This document shows positions 8,845 to 17,874 of a stretch of DNA of 64,000 nucleotides, one piece after another (the stretch's first letter is position 1; each line of letters begins with the position of its first letter). The notes beneath the pieces were generated by a model that worked only from the letters and a program-made list of their open reading frames with translations, was not told the origin of the DNA and made no database searches. The stretch comes from Virgibacillus chiguensis (lineage in GTDB: Bacteria; Bacillota; Bacilli; Bacillales; Amphibacillaceae): the NCBI RefSeq assembly GCF_900129865.1, contig NZ_FQXD01000011.1, positions 1-64,000 on the forward strand, read 5' to 3'. Made by a program: the position numbers and the translations under genes.

Positions 8845-9657
8845 ATGGTGAACTGGCTGAAGCGAGTTCTAGGTAGTGAATGGGAAATAGCTCCAGCAGG
8901 TGGGCTTACAGGAGACGCTTATCTGGCAACGAAAGGTAACCAGCGATTATTTTTAAAACGTAACTCATCTCCGTTTTTAGCCGTCTTATCGGCGGAGGGA
9001 ATTGTTCCAAAATTAATTTGGACAAAAAGAATGGAAAATGGCGATGTTATTACAGCTCAGGAGTGGCTAGAGGGAAGAGAATTAAAACCAGTTGAAATGC
9101 AACATTTACGCGTTGCTGATTTATTACGAAAAATCCACCAGTCTTCTGAATTGTTGCATATGCTCATGCGTTTAGGGAAAAAACCTATTACATCAGACGA
9201 AAGCTATGCTATTATAAAGGAACGTTTGCAACGCACGAATTTACATCATACACACGGACAAGTGGTTATTGCGTTACAATACTTAGAAAAACTGCTTCCT
9301 ATTACAAGGAAGCGAAAACTCGTTGTCTGTCATGGAGATTTGAATCATAATAATTTACTACTGACAGAAGAAGGGCATTTATATCTTATTGATTGGGACA
9401 GTGCTTTGATTGCTGATCCAGTTGTAGATTATGGAATGATACTCAATTGGTATATTCCCCAAGAAAATTGGAATGAGTGGTTGCGACAATATGGTATTGC
9501 AACAGATTATCATTTATTTGGGCGTATGCATTGGTATTTATTACTGGATTCTCTGCATTACTTATGCTGGCATAAAGAACGTGATGAAGATGCTAAGTTT
9601 GTAGACCGATTAAACGAGTTAGATGTTTTGAATAAACAAATAGGAAAATTAATGTAA
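8845..9657 (+). CDS. ytmP: Aminoglycoside-phosphotransferase-like kinase YtmP
   Basis: A 270-residue protein of the APH/choline kinase fold. The catalytic loop CHGDLNHNNLLL and the metal-binding segment LYLIDWDSALIADPVVDYG are intact, so kinase activity is plausible; the substrate is unknown. It is orthologous by position and length to B. subtilis YtmP. GTGAGGA precedes the start; ATG 8845 is 4 bp and GTG 8848 is 7 bp downstream of it, so the start may be one codon later. An earlier TTG at 8812 has no ribosome site. The 3' end overlaps the convergent ytzH by 9 bp. Confidence 0.87.
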   Translation: MVNWLKRVLGSEWEIAPAGGLTGDAYLATKGNQRLFLKRNSSPFLAVLSAEGIVPKLIWTKRMENGDVITAQEWLEGRELKPVEMQHLRVADLLRKIHQSSELLHMLMRLGKKPITSDESYAIIKERLQRTNLHHTHGQVVIALQYLEKLLPITRKRKLVVCHGDLNHNNLLLTEEGHLYLIDWDSALIADPVVDYGMILNWYIPQENWNEWLRQYGIATDYHLFGRMHWYLLLDSLHYLCWHKERDEDAKFVDRLNELDVLNKQIGKLM

Positions 9658-9936
9658 ATTTGTTTGGTGAAGCGCATCAATCCATGTAGCTAACTGTGTA
9701 TTGTTGGCCGTAATATGTGCTTCCATATTTTGTGATGATTCACCGTTCTTCCCGTAGTCGTAAATTTCAGGAAGTAACTCCTGTATCTCTTGATCGGAAA
9801 TAGCACTATTTTGCATAAGGGAGTTCACAAGTCTGGTTATTTGTTGATATTCAGAGACGCTACCACAAAGGTCGGTTCGATGTTCATCTAATAAATCTAT
9901 AAGCAAAGTTAGTTGATTATTTGTATTTAATTCCAT
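9649..9936 (-). CDS. ytzH: YtzH-like protein
   Basis: A 95-residue acidic, helical protein (start MELNTNNQLTLLIDLLDEHRTDLCGSVSEYQQI), matching the YtzH family of Bacillaceae in size, character and position beside ytmP and trmB. No function is known. GAGGTGATTTGAT precedes the ATG on the minus strand. It is convergent with ytmP, the last nine bases being shared, and divergent from trmB. Confidence 0.85.
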   Translation of the reverse strand: MELNTNNQLTLLIDLLDEHRTDLCGSVSEYQQITRLVNSLMQNSAISDQEIQELLPEIYDYGKNGESSQNMEAHITANNTQLATWIDALHQTNLH

Positions 9937-10012
9937 ATCAAATCACCTCTAAATATAGTATGAATCACATTTCTATTTCTATACTTGAAAACAGAAAGAG
10001 AGGATTTTATAT

Positions 10013-10669
10013 ATGCGTCAGCGACATAAGCCGTGGGCAGATGATTTTTTACAAAAGCATGCAGACACGGTTATTTCTAATCCTTACAACTATCGCGGTA
10101 GATGGCAGGAAGTGTTTACGAATCATGATGCTCCTATTCACCTTGAAATAGGATCAGGTAAAGGGCAATTTATCGTTGAAATGGCTAGACAATACCCAGA
10201 TGTTAATTTTATCGGCATTGAAGTAGCAAAAAGTATTATTGTAACTGCTGCTCAAAAAGTTGTTGATGCAGAAATGCCAAATATTCGCTTAATCCATGTT
10301 AACGCTGAAAACTTAACGGATTTGTTTGCAAGAGAGGAATTATCCTTGATTTATTTAAATTTTTCAGACCCTTGGCCAAAAAATCGGCACGAAAAACGAA
10401 GGTTAACTTATTATACTTTCTTAGAAAAATATCGAGAAATTTTAAAACCAAACGGTGAAATTGTTTTAAAAACCGATAATATGGGATTGTTTGAATATTC
10501 ATTAGAGAGTTTTTCGCAAAATGGACTGCAAATTGAAGAAGTGAACTTAGATTTGCATGGAATAGATGACCCTACAAATCGGATGACGGAATATGAAGAA
10601 AAATTTACAGCAAAAGGACAACCCATATATCGTTGCCGCGTTAAAAATACGGAGTCTGTAAACCTGTAA
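10013..10669 (+). CDS. trmB: tRNA (guanine-N7)-methyltransferase TrmB
   Basis: A SAM-dependent enzyme of 218 residues that makes m7G46 in tRNA. The SAM motif EIGSGKGQFIVEMA lies at about 45-58. The TrmB signature NFSDPWPKNRHEKRRLT is at about 118-134, and the C-terminal TEYEEKF block is conserved. GAGAGGA precedes the ATG. It is divergent from ytzH across about 75 bp and followed by repeat-rich DNA before ytnP. Confidence 0.95.
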   Translation: MRQRHKPWADDFLQKHADTVISNPYNYRGRWQEVFTNHDAPIHLEIGSGKGQFIVEMARQYPDVNFIGIEVAKSIIVTAAQKVVDAEMPNIRLIHVNAENLTDLFAREELSLIYLNFSDPWPKNRHEKRRLTYYTFLEKYREILKPNGEIVLKTDNMGLFEYSLESFSQNGLQIEEVNLDLHGIDDPTNRMTEYEEKFTAKGQPIYRCRVKNTESVNL

Positions 10670-10737
10670 CAGCTTGGCGAGTTTGTTGTACACTCGCTAA
10701 GCTGTTTGCATTTGGAAAAATATACAATTCAAAGCTT

Positions 10738-10795
10738 ATGGTATAAGGAAATGGTGCTTTTAGCCTTGGAGATAAGCCAAGTTATTTCTAATAAT
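10738..10795 (+). repeat. Repeat family 2, short copy
   Basis: TATAAGGAAATGG is followed by CCTTGGAGATAAGCCAAG and a T-rich end with TTTCTAA. It is the 3' hairpin (CTTGG/CCAAG) of the second repeat family, 70 bp past trmB. Confidence 0.5.
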
Positions 10796-10909
10796 AAACC
10801 ATTTCTTTCACATGTTGGTCATTAAAGGTACTGCAAGTGAAAAGTATTTTACGAAACCAATAAGGTTCTGATAAGATGTATAATAAAATGAATGCGTTTT
10901 CTTGTTGCT

Positions 10910-10994
10910 CTATAGGAAAGTTTAAAGGTTGATAGCATAAGCAAAACTACAGCTTGCACTATAAAGGTTTGGTGGATAAGCCAAGTTTTTAACT
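10910..10994 (+). repeat. Repeat family 2, near-complete copy
   Basis: Starts CTATAGGAAAG, contains AAAACTACAGCTTGCACTATAAAG and ends TTGGTGGATAAGCCAAGTTT plus T residues. It shares all landmarks with the copy at 23741-23835 and lies 16 bp upstream of ytnP. Confidence 0.7.
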
Positions 10995-11010
10995 GCTTAG
11001 GGGGGATTGG

Positions 11011-11853
11011 ATGGAGAAGTTAAAGGTAGGAAGAGCAACTTTGACATGGCTTCAAGGAGGAGTAATCCATTTAGATGGAGGGGCGATGTTTGGAGTAGTG
11101 CCTAAAGTGCTATGGCAGTCAAAGTACCCGACAAACGAGTGGAATCAAATTGAGTTACGAACAGATCCGATACTATTACAACTGGATGGAAGAAATTATT
11201 TAATTGATAGCGGAATTGGGCAAAATAAATTGACAGAGAAGCAACAGCGAAACTTTGGGGTTAGAGAGCAGTCAAAGGTTGTTTATGATTTGGCCGTTCT
11301 TGGATTAGCACCAAATGATATTCATGGTATTTTAATGACGCATATGCACTTTGATCATGCATCGGGTTTAACCTATCCTGTGGCGGCGGATGCATACGAA
11401 TCTGTATTTAAGAATGCCGTCATTTATGTAACAGATATAGAATGGAAAGAAATGAGAAACCCAAATATTCGATCTAAAAATACTTATTGGAAGAGTAATT
11501 GGGAAGCAATAAAAAAACAAGTTCAACCATTTTCACACGAAATTGAGATTACAGATGGGTTAAAAATGATTCATAGTGGCGGTCATAGTGATGGTCATAG
11601 CGTTATTGTTTTTGAAGAAGGAGATACGTGTTGGATACATATGGCGGACATTATGCCAACACATGCACATCAAAATAAATTATGGGTACTAGCTTATGAT
11701 GATTACCCCGTAACTTCTGTTTACCAAAAGGAAAAATGGATGGCTTATGGATATCAAAGGCAGGCATGGTATACATTTTATCACGATGTGTATTATCGAG
11801 CTATAAAATTTAATGGATTGGGAATTTGTATGAATCAATTAGTACGTAAGTAG
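11011..11853 (+). CDS. ytnP: MBL-fold hydrolase YtnP
   Basis: A metallo-beta-lactamase-fold enzyme of 280 residues. The dinuclear zinc motif [10 protein letters not shown] is at about 109-118; further ligands are in [10 protein letters not shown] and in the Asp of [12 protein letters not shown]. subtilis YtnP has been reported as a lactonase acting on signalling molecules, so N-acyl-homoserine or related lactone hydrolysis is plausible but not shown here. GGGGGGATTGG precedes the ATG. A family 1 repeat follows directly. Confidence 0.88.
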   Translation: MEKLKVGRATLTWLQGGVIHLDGGAMFGVVPKVLWQSKYPTNEWNQIELRTDPILLQLDGRNYLIDSGIGQNKLTEKQQRNFGVREQSKVVYDLAVLGLAPNDIHGILMTHMHFDHASGLTYPVAADAYESVFKNAVIYVTDIEWKEMRNPNIRSKNTYWKSNWEAIKKQVQPFSHEIEITDGLKMIHSGGHSDGHSVIVFEEGDTCWIHMADIMPTHAHQNKLWVLAYDDYPVTSVYQKEKWMAYGYQRQAWYTFYHDVYYRAIKFNGLGICMNQLVRK

Positions 11854-11887
11854 TATATGGAGCAAAGTCGTAACTTCTAATATGTAT

Positions 11888-12144
11888 GAACAAAGGCTCG
11901 GGGCGCCCGTATAGCAACGTAGCGACTGGAACGAATCAACTAAAGTTTTAGAAATTATGCTCCAGCAACAGGAGTATGCCGGCGCCCTCCGGCAAGCCCG
12001 TCTTTAGTCGGCCTTCTTATTTAGAACGAATCGATAATGGCTTATCTTAGGGCAATGGAGTGAAGTCGCCTAGTTGCTGGGAGCTGGAGCAGGACGTGGC
12101 TAATAAATAACTCCACAGCTGCTAAATTTGATAATTTCCTAGAC
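11888..12144 (+). repeat. Interspersed repeat family 1, copy 2
   Basis: Same orientation and limits as copy 1 (GAACAAAGGCTCGGGG to TTTCCTAGAC). The stem blocks AGCAAC/GTTGCT and GCGAC/GTCGC are intact. It lies between the convergent ytnP and ytzB genes. Confidence 0.9.
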
Positions 12145-12151
12145 CACAAAA

Positions 12152-12186
12152 AATAAGTGAAATAGGTTAACCTATTTCACTTATTT
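12152..12186. terminator. Bidirectional intrinsic terminator
   Basis: Near-perfect palindrome AATAAGTGAAATAGG-TTAA-CCTATTTCACTTATT with A/T ends on both sides. It lies between ytnP (after the repeat) and the stop of ytzB and can serve both. Confidence 0.8.
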
Positions 12187-12204
12187 GATAAGTACTAAAG
12201 CTGT

Positions 12205-12519
12205 TTATGTTGTTTGTACGGCGTCAATCACCGCACCAGTTTCAACATCTACATAAAATTCATACTGCTTGTTTTCCCCGTCTAAATTCCGTGTAACTCC
12301 ACCACGGTAAGCATCGTAGAGAAGCCCGTTTTTCTCTACTTCTTGTGGTTGCATATAAATCCAAGAACCGCTAATTGGCCCTTGCTTCTTAAATGTTTCT
12401 TTTGCATGGTTTAATGCTTTCTCAGGAGTAACTTTTTGCATTTGATCCAGTTGTTGCTTTGCAAGGTAGCCTACAGCAACGCCAAGCCCTGCAGCAATAA
12501 CTGCTTTTTTTACACCCAT
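12205..12519 (-). CDS. ytzB: YtzB, PepSY-like small protein
   Basis: A 104-residue protein with an N-terminal hydrophobic anchor (residues 4-20, KKAVIAAGLGVAVGYLA) and a C-terminal PepSY-like half (EFYVDVETGAVIDAVQTT). Length and position between ytnP and ytoP match B. subtilis YtzB. It is likely exported and membrane-tethered; PepSY domains are thought to restrain peptidases, but no function is established. AGAGGTGAGTAATA precedes the ATG. Confidence 0.83.
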   Translation of the reverse strand: MGVKKAVIAAGLGVAVGYLAKQQLDQMQKVTPEKALNHAKETFKKQGPISGSWIYMQPQEVEKNGLLYDAYRGGVTRNLDGENKQYEFYVDVETGAVIDAVQTT

Positions 12520-12980
12520 TATTACTCACCTCTTACTATCAATTTAAGTAATCGCTTTACAGTTTCTTATCTGCTAGTATAACGTATTTAGAATAAAATA
12601 GAAAATAAAAAATGCTCGGTTTAATATATGAAAGACTGCTGGTTAAAGCCTCTGATTAGCAGTAACTATTTTTATAATGAATAGAATTGGTTTGTAAACA
12701 TTAGATATACCTATGTCATCAAGGGAAATTAAGGTATAGGTTCATAAAAAAAGTTTGCTGAGTTAAGTAGTTGTTTTTAAAGAATTAATTATATGGATGA
12801 AATGTAGTAGGCACTTTAGCAAGTCAGGGACAAATTTCTTGAAATGAAAAGAGGGAACGTGCATATGTAATATTGAAAATAATATGAGCTCATTTTCTTA
12901 GGTAAAGAAGAATACTGGAAATCCAATCATTTCTTCAAGTATACTAAATACTATACATAAATTGAAGGTGGGATACAGGA
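12520..12980. other. Divergent intergenic region between ytzB and ytoP
   Basis: About 460 bp of AT-rich DNA with no gene. A weak imperfect hairpin (ACTGCTGG / TTAGCAGT) lies at 12632-12664. Promoters for both neighbours are expected here, but none fits consensus well enough to call. Confidence 0.3.
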
Positions 12981-14048
12981 ATGAATCAAGAAACATTGTC
13001 TTTATTTAAACAATTGACAGAGCTTCAAGGTGCGTCAGGCAATGAACATGCTGTGCGTTCATTTATGAAACAAGAGTTATCCAAATATGCCGATGAAATC
13101 ATGCAAGATAATTTAGGTGGCATATTTGGTGTAAAAAAAGGATCAGGACCTAAAGTTATGGTAGCAGGTCATATGGATGAAGTTGGTTTTATGGTGACAC
13201 AAATAACAGATAATGGTATGTTGCGTTTTCAGCCATTAGGTGGTTGGTGGAATCAAGTATTACTTGCTCAGCGAGTGCAAGTTATAACAGATAATGGGCC
13301 AGTTGTTGGTGTAATTGGTTCAATTCCACCTCATAATTTAACAGATGAACAACGCAAAAAGCCAATGGAAATAAAACATATGCTCATCGATATTGGTGCT
13401 GATGATAGAGCGGATGTTGAAAAAATAGGTGTTAAACCAGGGCAACAGATTGTCCCTTTAACGCCATTTACGCCGATGGCAAATAGTAACAAAATTTTAG
13501 CTAAGGCATGGGATAACCGTTATGGTTGTGGATTAGCGATTGAATTGTTAAAAGAAGTGCAAAAAGATGCCTTACCGAATGAATTGTATGCAGGTGCGAC
13601 AGTACAAGAGGAAGTTGGCTTGCGTGGTGCACAAGTTGCAGCTAATAAAATTCAACCGGACATATTTTTTGCATTGGATGCATCTCCTGCTAATGATATG
13701 TCAGGGAAAAAAGATGAATTTGGGCAATTAGGTAAGGGTGCATTATTGCGTATTTTTGACCGAACAATGATTACACATCAAGGCATGAAAAATTTTGTTC
13801 TCGATACAGCAGAGAGCAACGATATACCTTATCAATATTTTATCTCGCAAGGTGGAACAGATGCAGGTAGAGTTCATGTAGCAAACAAAGGCGTTCCTTC
13901 TGCAGTCATCGGTATATGCTCGCGCTACATTCATACATCATCATCTATTATACATGTGGATGATTATGCAGCTGCTAAAGAATTACTAATCAAGCTTGTC
14001 AAATCCACAGATCAAACAACGCTGGATCATATCCACCGTTCCGTTTAA
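12981..14048 (+). CDS. ytoP: M42-family aminopeptidase (YtoP)
   Basis: A cobalt/zinc-dependent glutamyl-aminopeptidase-type enzyme of 355 residues. Metal ligands are visible: His and Asp in [10 protein letters not shown] (about 66-75), Asp in AWDNRYGCG (about 177-185), the EE pair in QEEVGLRG, Asp in ALDASPAND, and His in [22 protein letters not shown] precedes the ATG. The DUF84 gene follows with at most 23 bp between them, so they are likely one transcript. Confidence 0.92.
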   Translation: MNQETLSLFKQLTELQGASGNEHAVRSFMKQELSKYADEIMQDNLGGIFGVKKGSGPKVMVAGHMDEVGFMVTQITDNGMLRFQPLGGWWNQVLLAQRVQVITDNGPVVGVIGSIPPHNLTDEQRKKPMEIKHMLIDIGADDRADVEKIGVKPGQQIVPLTPFTPMANSNKILAKAWDNRYGCGLAIELLKEVQKDALPNELYAGATVQEEVGLRGAQVAANKIQPDIFFALDASPANDMSGKKDEFGQLGKGALLRIFDRTMITHQGMKNFVLDTAESNDIPYQYFISQGGTDAGRVHVANKGVPSAVIGICSRYIHTSSSIIHVDDYAAAKELLIKLVKSTDQTTLDHIHRSV

Positions 14049-14071
14049 TGGATATAAAGGTAAGAAAGCAA

Positions 14072-14572
14072 ATGAGGATTATAATTGGTTCAAAAAATAA
14101 AGCAAAAATTCAAGCTGTCGAAAAAGTTTTTCCAAATGCTTCTGTTACATCTAAAGGCGCTTCATCAGGAGTGTCAGCACAACCATTCTCTGATGAAGAG
14201 ACGAAGCAGGGTGCAATTCATCGTGCCCTTAATTGTATTCAAGGGGAAACAAATACATTTGGGATCGGACTAGAAGGTGGCGTCATGTTTATTGGTAATA
14301 AATTATACCTTTGTAATTGGGGAGCGCTAGCGTTACCGGGTCACCTCTATACAGCTAGTGGTGCTCGCATTCTTTTGCCGCAAGAAATTACCAAGGAACT
14401 TCTAAAAGGCAGAGAACTTGGTGAAGTTATGGATACATTCGCACATCGAAAGCAAGTTAGACAAAAAGAAGGAGCAATTGGTATTTTTACAGCAGAGCGA
14501 ATATCTAGGATAGACATGTTTTCTCATGTGATAGAATTATTGCGTGGACAATGGGAATATAATCAGCTCTAG
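14072..14572 (+). CDS. DUF84 family non-canonical purine NTPase
   Basis: A 166-residue protein beginning MRIIIGSKNKAKIQAVEKVFP, the typical start of the DUF84/YjjX inosine-xanthosine triphosphatase family. It also shows FGIGLEGGVM and a C-terminal KEGAIGIFT block. It is expected to hydrolyse ITP/XTP and sanitise the nucleotide pool. I prefer the ATG at 14072, with AAAGG upstream; an in-frame ATG at 14048 overlaps the ytoP stop and would add eight residues before the conserved start. Confidence 0.82.
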   Translation: MRIIIGSKNKAKIQAVEKVFPNASVTSKGASSGVSAQPFSDEETKQGAIHRALNCIQGETNTFGIGLEGGVMFIGNKLYLCNWGALALPGHLYTASGARILLPQEITKELLKGRELGEVMDTFAHRKQVRQKEGAIGIFTAERISRIDMFSHVIELLRGQWEYNQL

Positions 14573-14603
14573 AGTAGTAAGAATAAACCATATAAAGCTT
14601 ATT

Positions 14604-14627
14604 AAGCCTGTAGTTATCTACGGGCTT
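14604..14627 (+). terminator. Hairpin after the DUF84 gene
   Basis: Stem AAGCCTGTAG-TTAT-CTACGGGCTT. The T run is missing, so it is a weak terminator at best. Confidence 0.45.
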
Positions 14628-14791
14628 ATATGCTGTTATTCTATTTCGTAAACTGATTTAATCGTGTCGACGTTATTATTTATTAGAAGATATGTAGAGC
14701 ACTGATGGATTTACTGTAAATGTATGGAAAAGAGCTTATTCAAAACGTAACGCCAAGCCTTGTAAGTTGAAGAATGAATTGATTATTGGAC

Positions 14792-14822
14792 AACCAGTGG
14801 AAGAAAAAACATCCCACTGGTT
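14792..14822 (-). terminator. Hairpin after ytoQ
   Basis: AACCAGTGG at 14792-14800 pairs with CCACTGGTT at 14814-14822, 11 bp past the ytoQ stop on the minus strand. No clear T run follows the stem. Confidence 0.45.
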
Positions 14823-14832
14823 ATAATTCCGT

Positions 14833-15273
14833 TTATTCAAAAATGTATGCAATAACGTCTAACGCCTGCTCCACAGTTTCAACGGTCACATTTGCTTTTT
14901 CCGACAGTTCCTTGAGCGGATGAATTAAAGATTTCGGTCGAATAATTATTGTAGGTTTATTTAACGTAATTGCCTGACTTGCATCCATTGCTGTATTCCA
15001 TTGTTTATAGCTTTCCCCAAAGAGTGCGATAACAATATCAGCCTTTTCCATTAATACTTGCGTACGAAAATTATTAATACGTGAGGCAGCCTCATCTTTG
15101 TAGAGAGAACCAGGTTGTTTTCCTAAAATAGCTTCCCCGATATTGTCGGATCTTTCATGATTGGTTTGCGGGGAAACGAATTGTAACGGCAGTTCTTTTG
15201 TTTCTGCCAACTTTTTTACGTCATCGCGCCAGCTATCATGTATTTGACCAGCTAAATAGACAGTAAGTTCCAT
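14833..15273 (-). CDS. ytoQ: YtoQ family protein
   Basis: A protein of 146 residues starting MELTVYLAGQIHDSWRDD, the family start seen in YtoQ. It contains VSPQTNHERSDNIGE and ADIVIALFGESYKQWNTAMDA. The fold resembles nucleoside 2-deoxyribosyltransferase-like proteins, but activity is not established. The ATG at 15273 lies 7 bp after AAGGAGG; the codon before it is also ATG, and the upstream frame to 15294 lacks a ribosome site. Confidence 0.85.
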   Translation of the reverse strand: MELTVYLAGQIHDSWRDDVKKLAETKELPLQFVSPQTNHERSDNIGEAILGKQPGSLYKDEAASRINNFRTQVLMEKADIVIALFGESYKQWNTAMDASQAITLNKPTIIIRPKSLIHPLKELSEKANVTVETVEQALDVIAYIFE

Positions 15274-15725
15274 CATATCTCCTCCTTGTATCATTACATC
15301 TATCGTAACTGAAAACAGTGCGTTTGAGAAGTTCCGCCGTTTTTAGTCCGGACATAATTGCTTGAAAGAAGCGAGTTGACAAAGTTAAGTGAATAACAAG
15401 CGATACCTTTACCTCGCTATAGAGATGGTTAATGTTAGGATGATCGTGTTAGCTAATTTCGTCTAAGTAAAATGGTTGAAAGAAACTATGGTGCAAAACT
15501 TATTTTCTAGATAAAAAAGTACTCAAGTTCAAGTCGTTTTAACTTTATCCTAATTCATAGTAAGATAGATGTTGGAAAACTAGAACGTTGGTGGAGACGG
15601 AGGATAGAGTATGTGGGACAAGTATTTCCTGTAGTTAGCATACAGATAAAACGTCCTGTGAGCGGAAACAAAGTTACATGTATTTTCAAAGTAACTTAAT
15701 ATATACATTGAAGGAGTAGATAACC
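15274..15725. other. Divergent intergenic region between ytoQ and ytpP
   Basis: About 450 bp. A seven-codon frame (ATG at 15611, MWDKYFL) has a fair ribosome site (GGAGGATAGAGT), but nothing supports it further. Otherwise no repeat or structured element is seen. Confidence 0.3.
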
Positions 15726-16043
15726 GTGAAAACATTGACGAAACAAAAATCATTTACAGAAGTAATAAATCAAGGGAAGGTGGTGCTTTATTTTACAGCA
15801 GGGTGGTGCCCAGATTGTACGGTAATTGAGCCCATATTGCCAGAAATTGAAGTAGCTTATCCTGATTATTCGTTTATAAAAGTAGATAGAGATGAATTTA
15901 TGGATATTTGTCAAGATTATTCTATTTTTGGCATTCCTAGTTTTCTTGCGTTTCAAGACGGAGAAGAAGTAGGGAGATTTGTAAGTAAAGATCGAAAAAC
16001 AAAAGAAGAGATTATCCAATTTATGGATGGTCTTCCGAGCTAA
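15726..16043 (+). CDS. ytpP: Thioredoxin-like protein YtpP
   Basis: A 105-residue thioredoxin-fold protein. The redox motif is WCPDC (about residues 27-31), and the cis-proline loop IFGIPSFLAF is present. It probably acts as a thiol-disulphide reductase in the cytoplasm. It starts at GTG with GAAGGAG eight bases upstream. It is the first gene of the ytpP-ytpQ-ytpR cluster, with a 30-bp gap to ytpQ. Confidence 0.9.
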   Translation: MKTLTKQKSFTEVINQGKVVLYFTAGWCPDCTVIEPILPEIEVAYPDYSFIKVDRDEFMDICQDYSIFGIPSFLAFQDGEEVGRFVSKDRKTKEEIIQFMDGLPS

Positions 16044-16073
16044 AATCCTAGCTTAAAGTAAGGAGCGAGCAAT

Positions 16074-16883
16074 ATGCAAATGACAAGTATCAAATTAAAA
16101 AAGCTATTAGACGAACGGTTTCAAAATGACAATTGGCAAACGACGTATAATCGCGATAAAGATACTTTTCGGGTAGAATGGAAAGCATCAAAACAAGGAA
16201 TTACTATTACTTTACCTAATGTTGTAGCGAAATATAATCAAAAAGGCGAATCAGTCATTGATGATTTAGAGGATCATGTAAAAGAAGCATTGCGAATTAT
16301 GAACGAAGAACAACAGTTGGAAGGTATGGAAAAACAGATCTTTCCAGTTATCCGGTCTACCTCATTTCCAATTAAAACGAATGCCAATAATAAGCTTATT
16401 TATAAAGAACATACGGCTGAAACACGTATTTTCTATGCCATTGATCTAGGAAAATCGTACCGTTTAATTGACCAACCGCTAATTGAAAAAGAAGGTTGGT
16501 CAGAGGAGCGAATTGATGAGATTGCATCATTTAATTTACGTTCCTTGCCAATAGATTATAAGCATGATCAAGTAGCAGATAATGATTTTTATTTTCTTGC
16601 TTCCCAAGATGGCTATGACGCCAGTAGAATTTTGAACGAAGCGTTTTTGGAGGAAATGAAAGCAAATAGTAAGGGGGAAATGGCAGTTGCCGTCCCACAC
16701 CAAGATGTATTTATTATTGCAGATGTGCAAAATAAAATGGGGTACGATGTTTTAGCGCAAATGACGATGAAATTTTTCGCTGAAGGTAGAATCCCCATTA
16801 CTTCTTTGCCAATGATTTACGAAGATAAACATCTTGAACCAATATTTATACTTGCTAAGAATAGACCAGAAAAAGATAATTAA
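16074..16883 (+). CDS. ytpQ: YtpQ, DUF1444 family protein
   Basis: A 269-residue soluble protein of the UPF0354/DUF1444 family. It has a charged N-terminal half and the conserved C-terminal stretch [21 protein letters not shown]. The molecular role is unknown. AAGGAGCGAGCAAT precedes the ATG. It lies between ytpP and ytpR, the same triplet as in B. subtilis. Confidence 0.88.
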   Translation: MQMTSIKLKKLLDERFQNDNWQTTYNRDKDTFRVEWKASKQGITITLPNVVAKYNQKGESVIDDLEDHVKEALRIMNEEQQLEGMEKQIFPVIRSTSFPIKTNANNKLIYKEHTAETRIFYAIDLGKSYRLIDQPLIEKEGWSEERIDEIASFNLRSLPIDYKHDQVADNDFYFLASQDGYDASRILNEAFLEEMKANSKGEMAVAVPHQDVFIIADVQNKMGYDVLAQMTMKFFAEGRIPITSLPMIYEDKHLEPIFILAKNRPEKDN

Positions 16884-16905
16884 AGTAAAAAAGAGGATGA
16901 GAAGG

Positions 16906-17508
16906 ATGGACATATTTTATAACGTTGATGGTATTGGTGATGTATTGATTATACCGTTGAAAGAAGGAGATCGCTACCAGATTCAGCATGATAGAATAGG
17001 TGATATTGTACGAATAAAGAATGAGCATAATGAAGTTATAGGCTATAATATTTTTCAAGCTTCTAAGCATTTTTCCTTTTTACAAGTAGGAAAAATGACG
17101 TTAACAGAAGATATGCTAAGAAAAATACAAAAGCTTTTTACAACGCACCAATTAAATGATGACCTTGATTTTGACTTAAGTGCTAAATTTGTGGTTGGCT
17201 ATGTTCAAGAAAAAAAACAACATGAAAACGCAGATAAGTTGAGCGTTTGCCAAGTGGATGTAGGTGAGGAAGTATTACAAATTGTTTGCGGGGCGCCAAA
17301 TGTAGAAGCTGGTCAACATGTTGTCGTGGCAAAAGTAGGGGCAACGATGCCAAGTGGGTTAAAAATTAAGCCAACTGAATTAAGAGGGGTGCCTTCTCAT
17401 GGTATGATCTGCTCGCAAAAGGAATTAGGCTTACCAAATGCACCAAAGGAAAAAGGTATATATGTTTTAAATAATTCCTATGAAGTTGGATCAGCATTTA
17501 ACATTTAA
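16906..17508 (+). CDS. ytpR: YtpR, tRNA-binding-domain protein
   Basis: A 200-residue protein. The N-terminal half is DUF4479-like. The C-terminal half (about 85-195) is an EMAP/PheT-type tRNA-binding OB fold, with [33 protein letters not shown] and [12 protein letters not shown]. It resembles the N-terminal anticodon-binding part of the PheRS beta subunit without its catalytic part. ATG 16906 follows AAGAGGATGAG; upstream in-frame starts lie inside ytpQ. It ends the operon at a good terminator. Confidence 0.9.
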   Translation: MDIFYNVDGIGDVLIIPLKEGDRYQIQHDRIGDIVRIKNEHNEVIGYNIFQASKHFSFLQVGKMTLTEDMLRKIQKLFTTHQLNDDLDFDLSAKFVVGYVQEKKQHENADKLSVCQVDVGEEVLQIVCGAPNVEAGQHVVVAKVGATMPSGLKIKPTELRGVPSHGMICSQKELGLPNAPKEKGIYVLNNSYEVGSAFNI

Positions 17509-17517
17509 TCTAACAAT

Positions 17518-17547
17518 GAAAACAACCTGTGCATAAGGTTGTTTTTT
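17518..17547 (+). terminator. ytpPQR operon terminator
   Basis: AAAACAACCT-GTGCATA-AGGTTGTTTTTT: an 8-bp stem followed by T6, ten bases after the ytpR stop. Confidence 0.85.
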
Positions 17548-17551
17548 CTCA

Positions 17552-17708
17552 CCTATGGGGGAAGTATAAAGTTTTATTGGAATATCGGTGTTGTAAGCTC
17601 TTCACTTTAAGAAATGAAAGCTGCAGTCTGAACAAGTCTAGATCGTTTGAGCATAGGAAAGTATAGTTTTTGGCTATACATAAAACGAAAGCTTTGATCA
17701 TAGAGCCT
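17552..17708 (+). repeat. Repeat family 2, eroded copies
   Basis: Fragments typical of family 2 occur in series: CTATGGGGGAAGTATAAAG at 17552-17570 and CATAGGAAAGTATAG at 17653-17667. No full copy is left. This fills most of the gap before sftA. Confidence 0.35.
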
Positions 17709-17805
17709 TTCGTGATACGTTTTTTCTGAAAGTGTTTTCAAAATACTTGTTCATTGTTGAAATACCAGTTTGACTTTACTGTTTCTATCTTTTATGAATA
17801 TAATT

Positions 17806-17834
17806 TTCAATATGGACTAAAAAACTGCTACAAT
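17806..17834 (+). promoter_or_regulatory. Putative sigma-A promoter of sftA
   Basis: TTCAAT, 17 bp, then TACAAT with a TG-N extension (CTGCTACAAT). It lies about 40 bp upstream of the sftA start. Confidence 0.45.
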
Positions 17835-17874
17835 GGATAAAGACAGTTTTAATATAAAGAAAGAGTGAGTAGAA

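Noticed and set aside
15611-15634. Seven-codon ORF with a fair ribosome site upstream of ytpP
   Set aside because: Too short to support; no attenuator-like structure follows.
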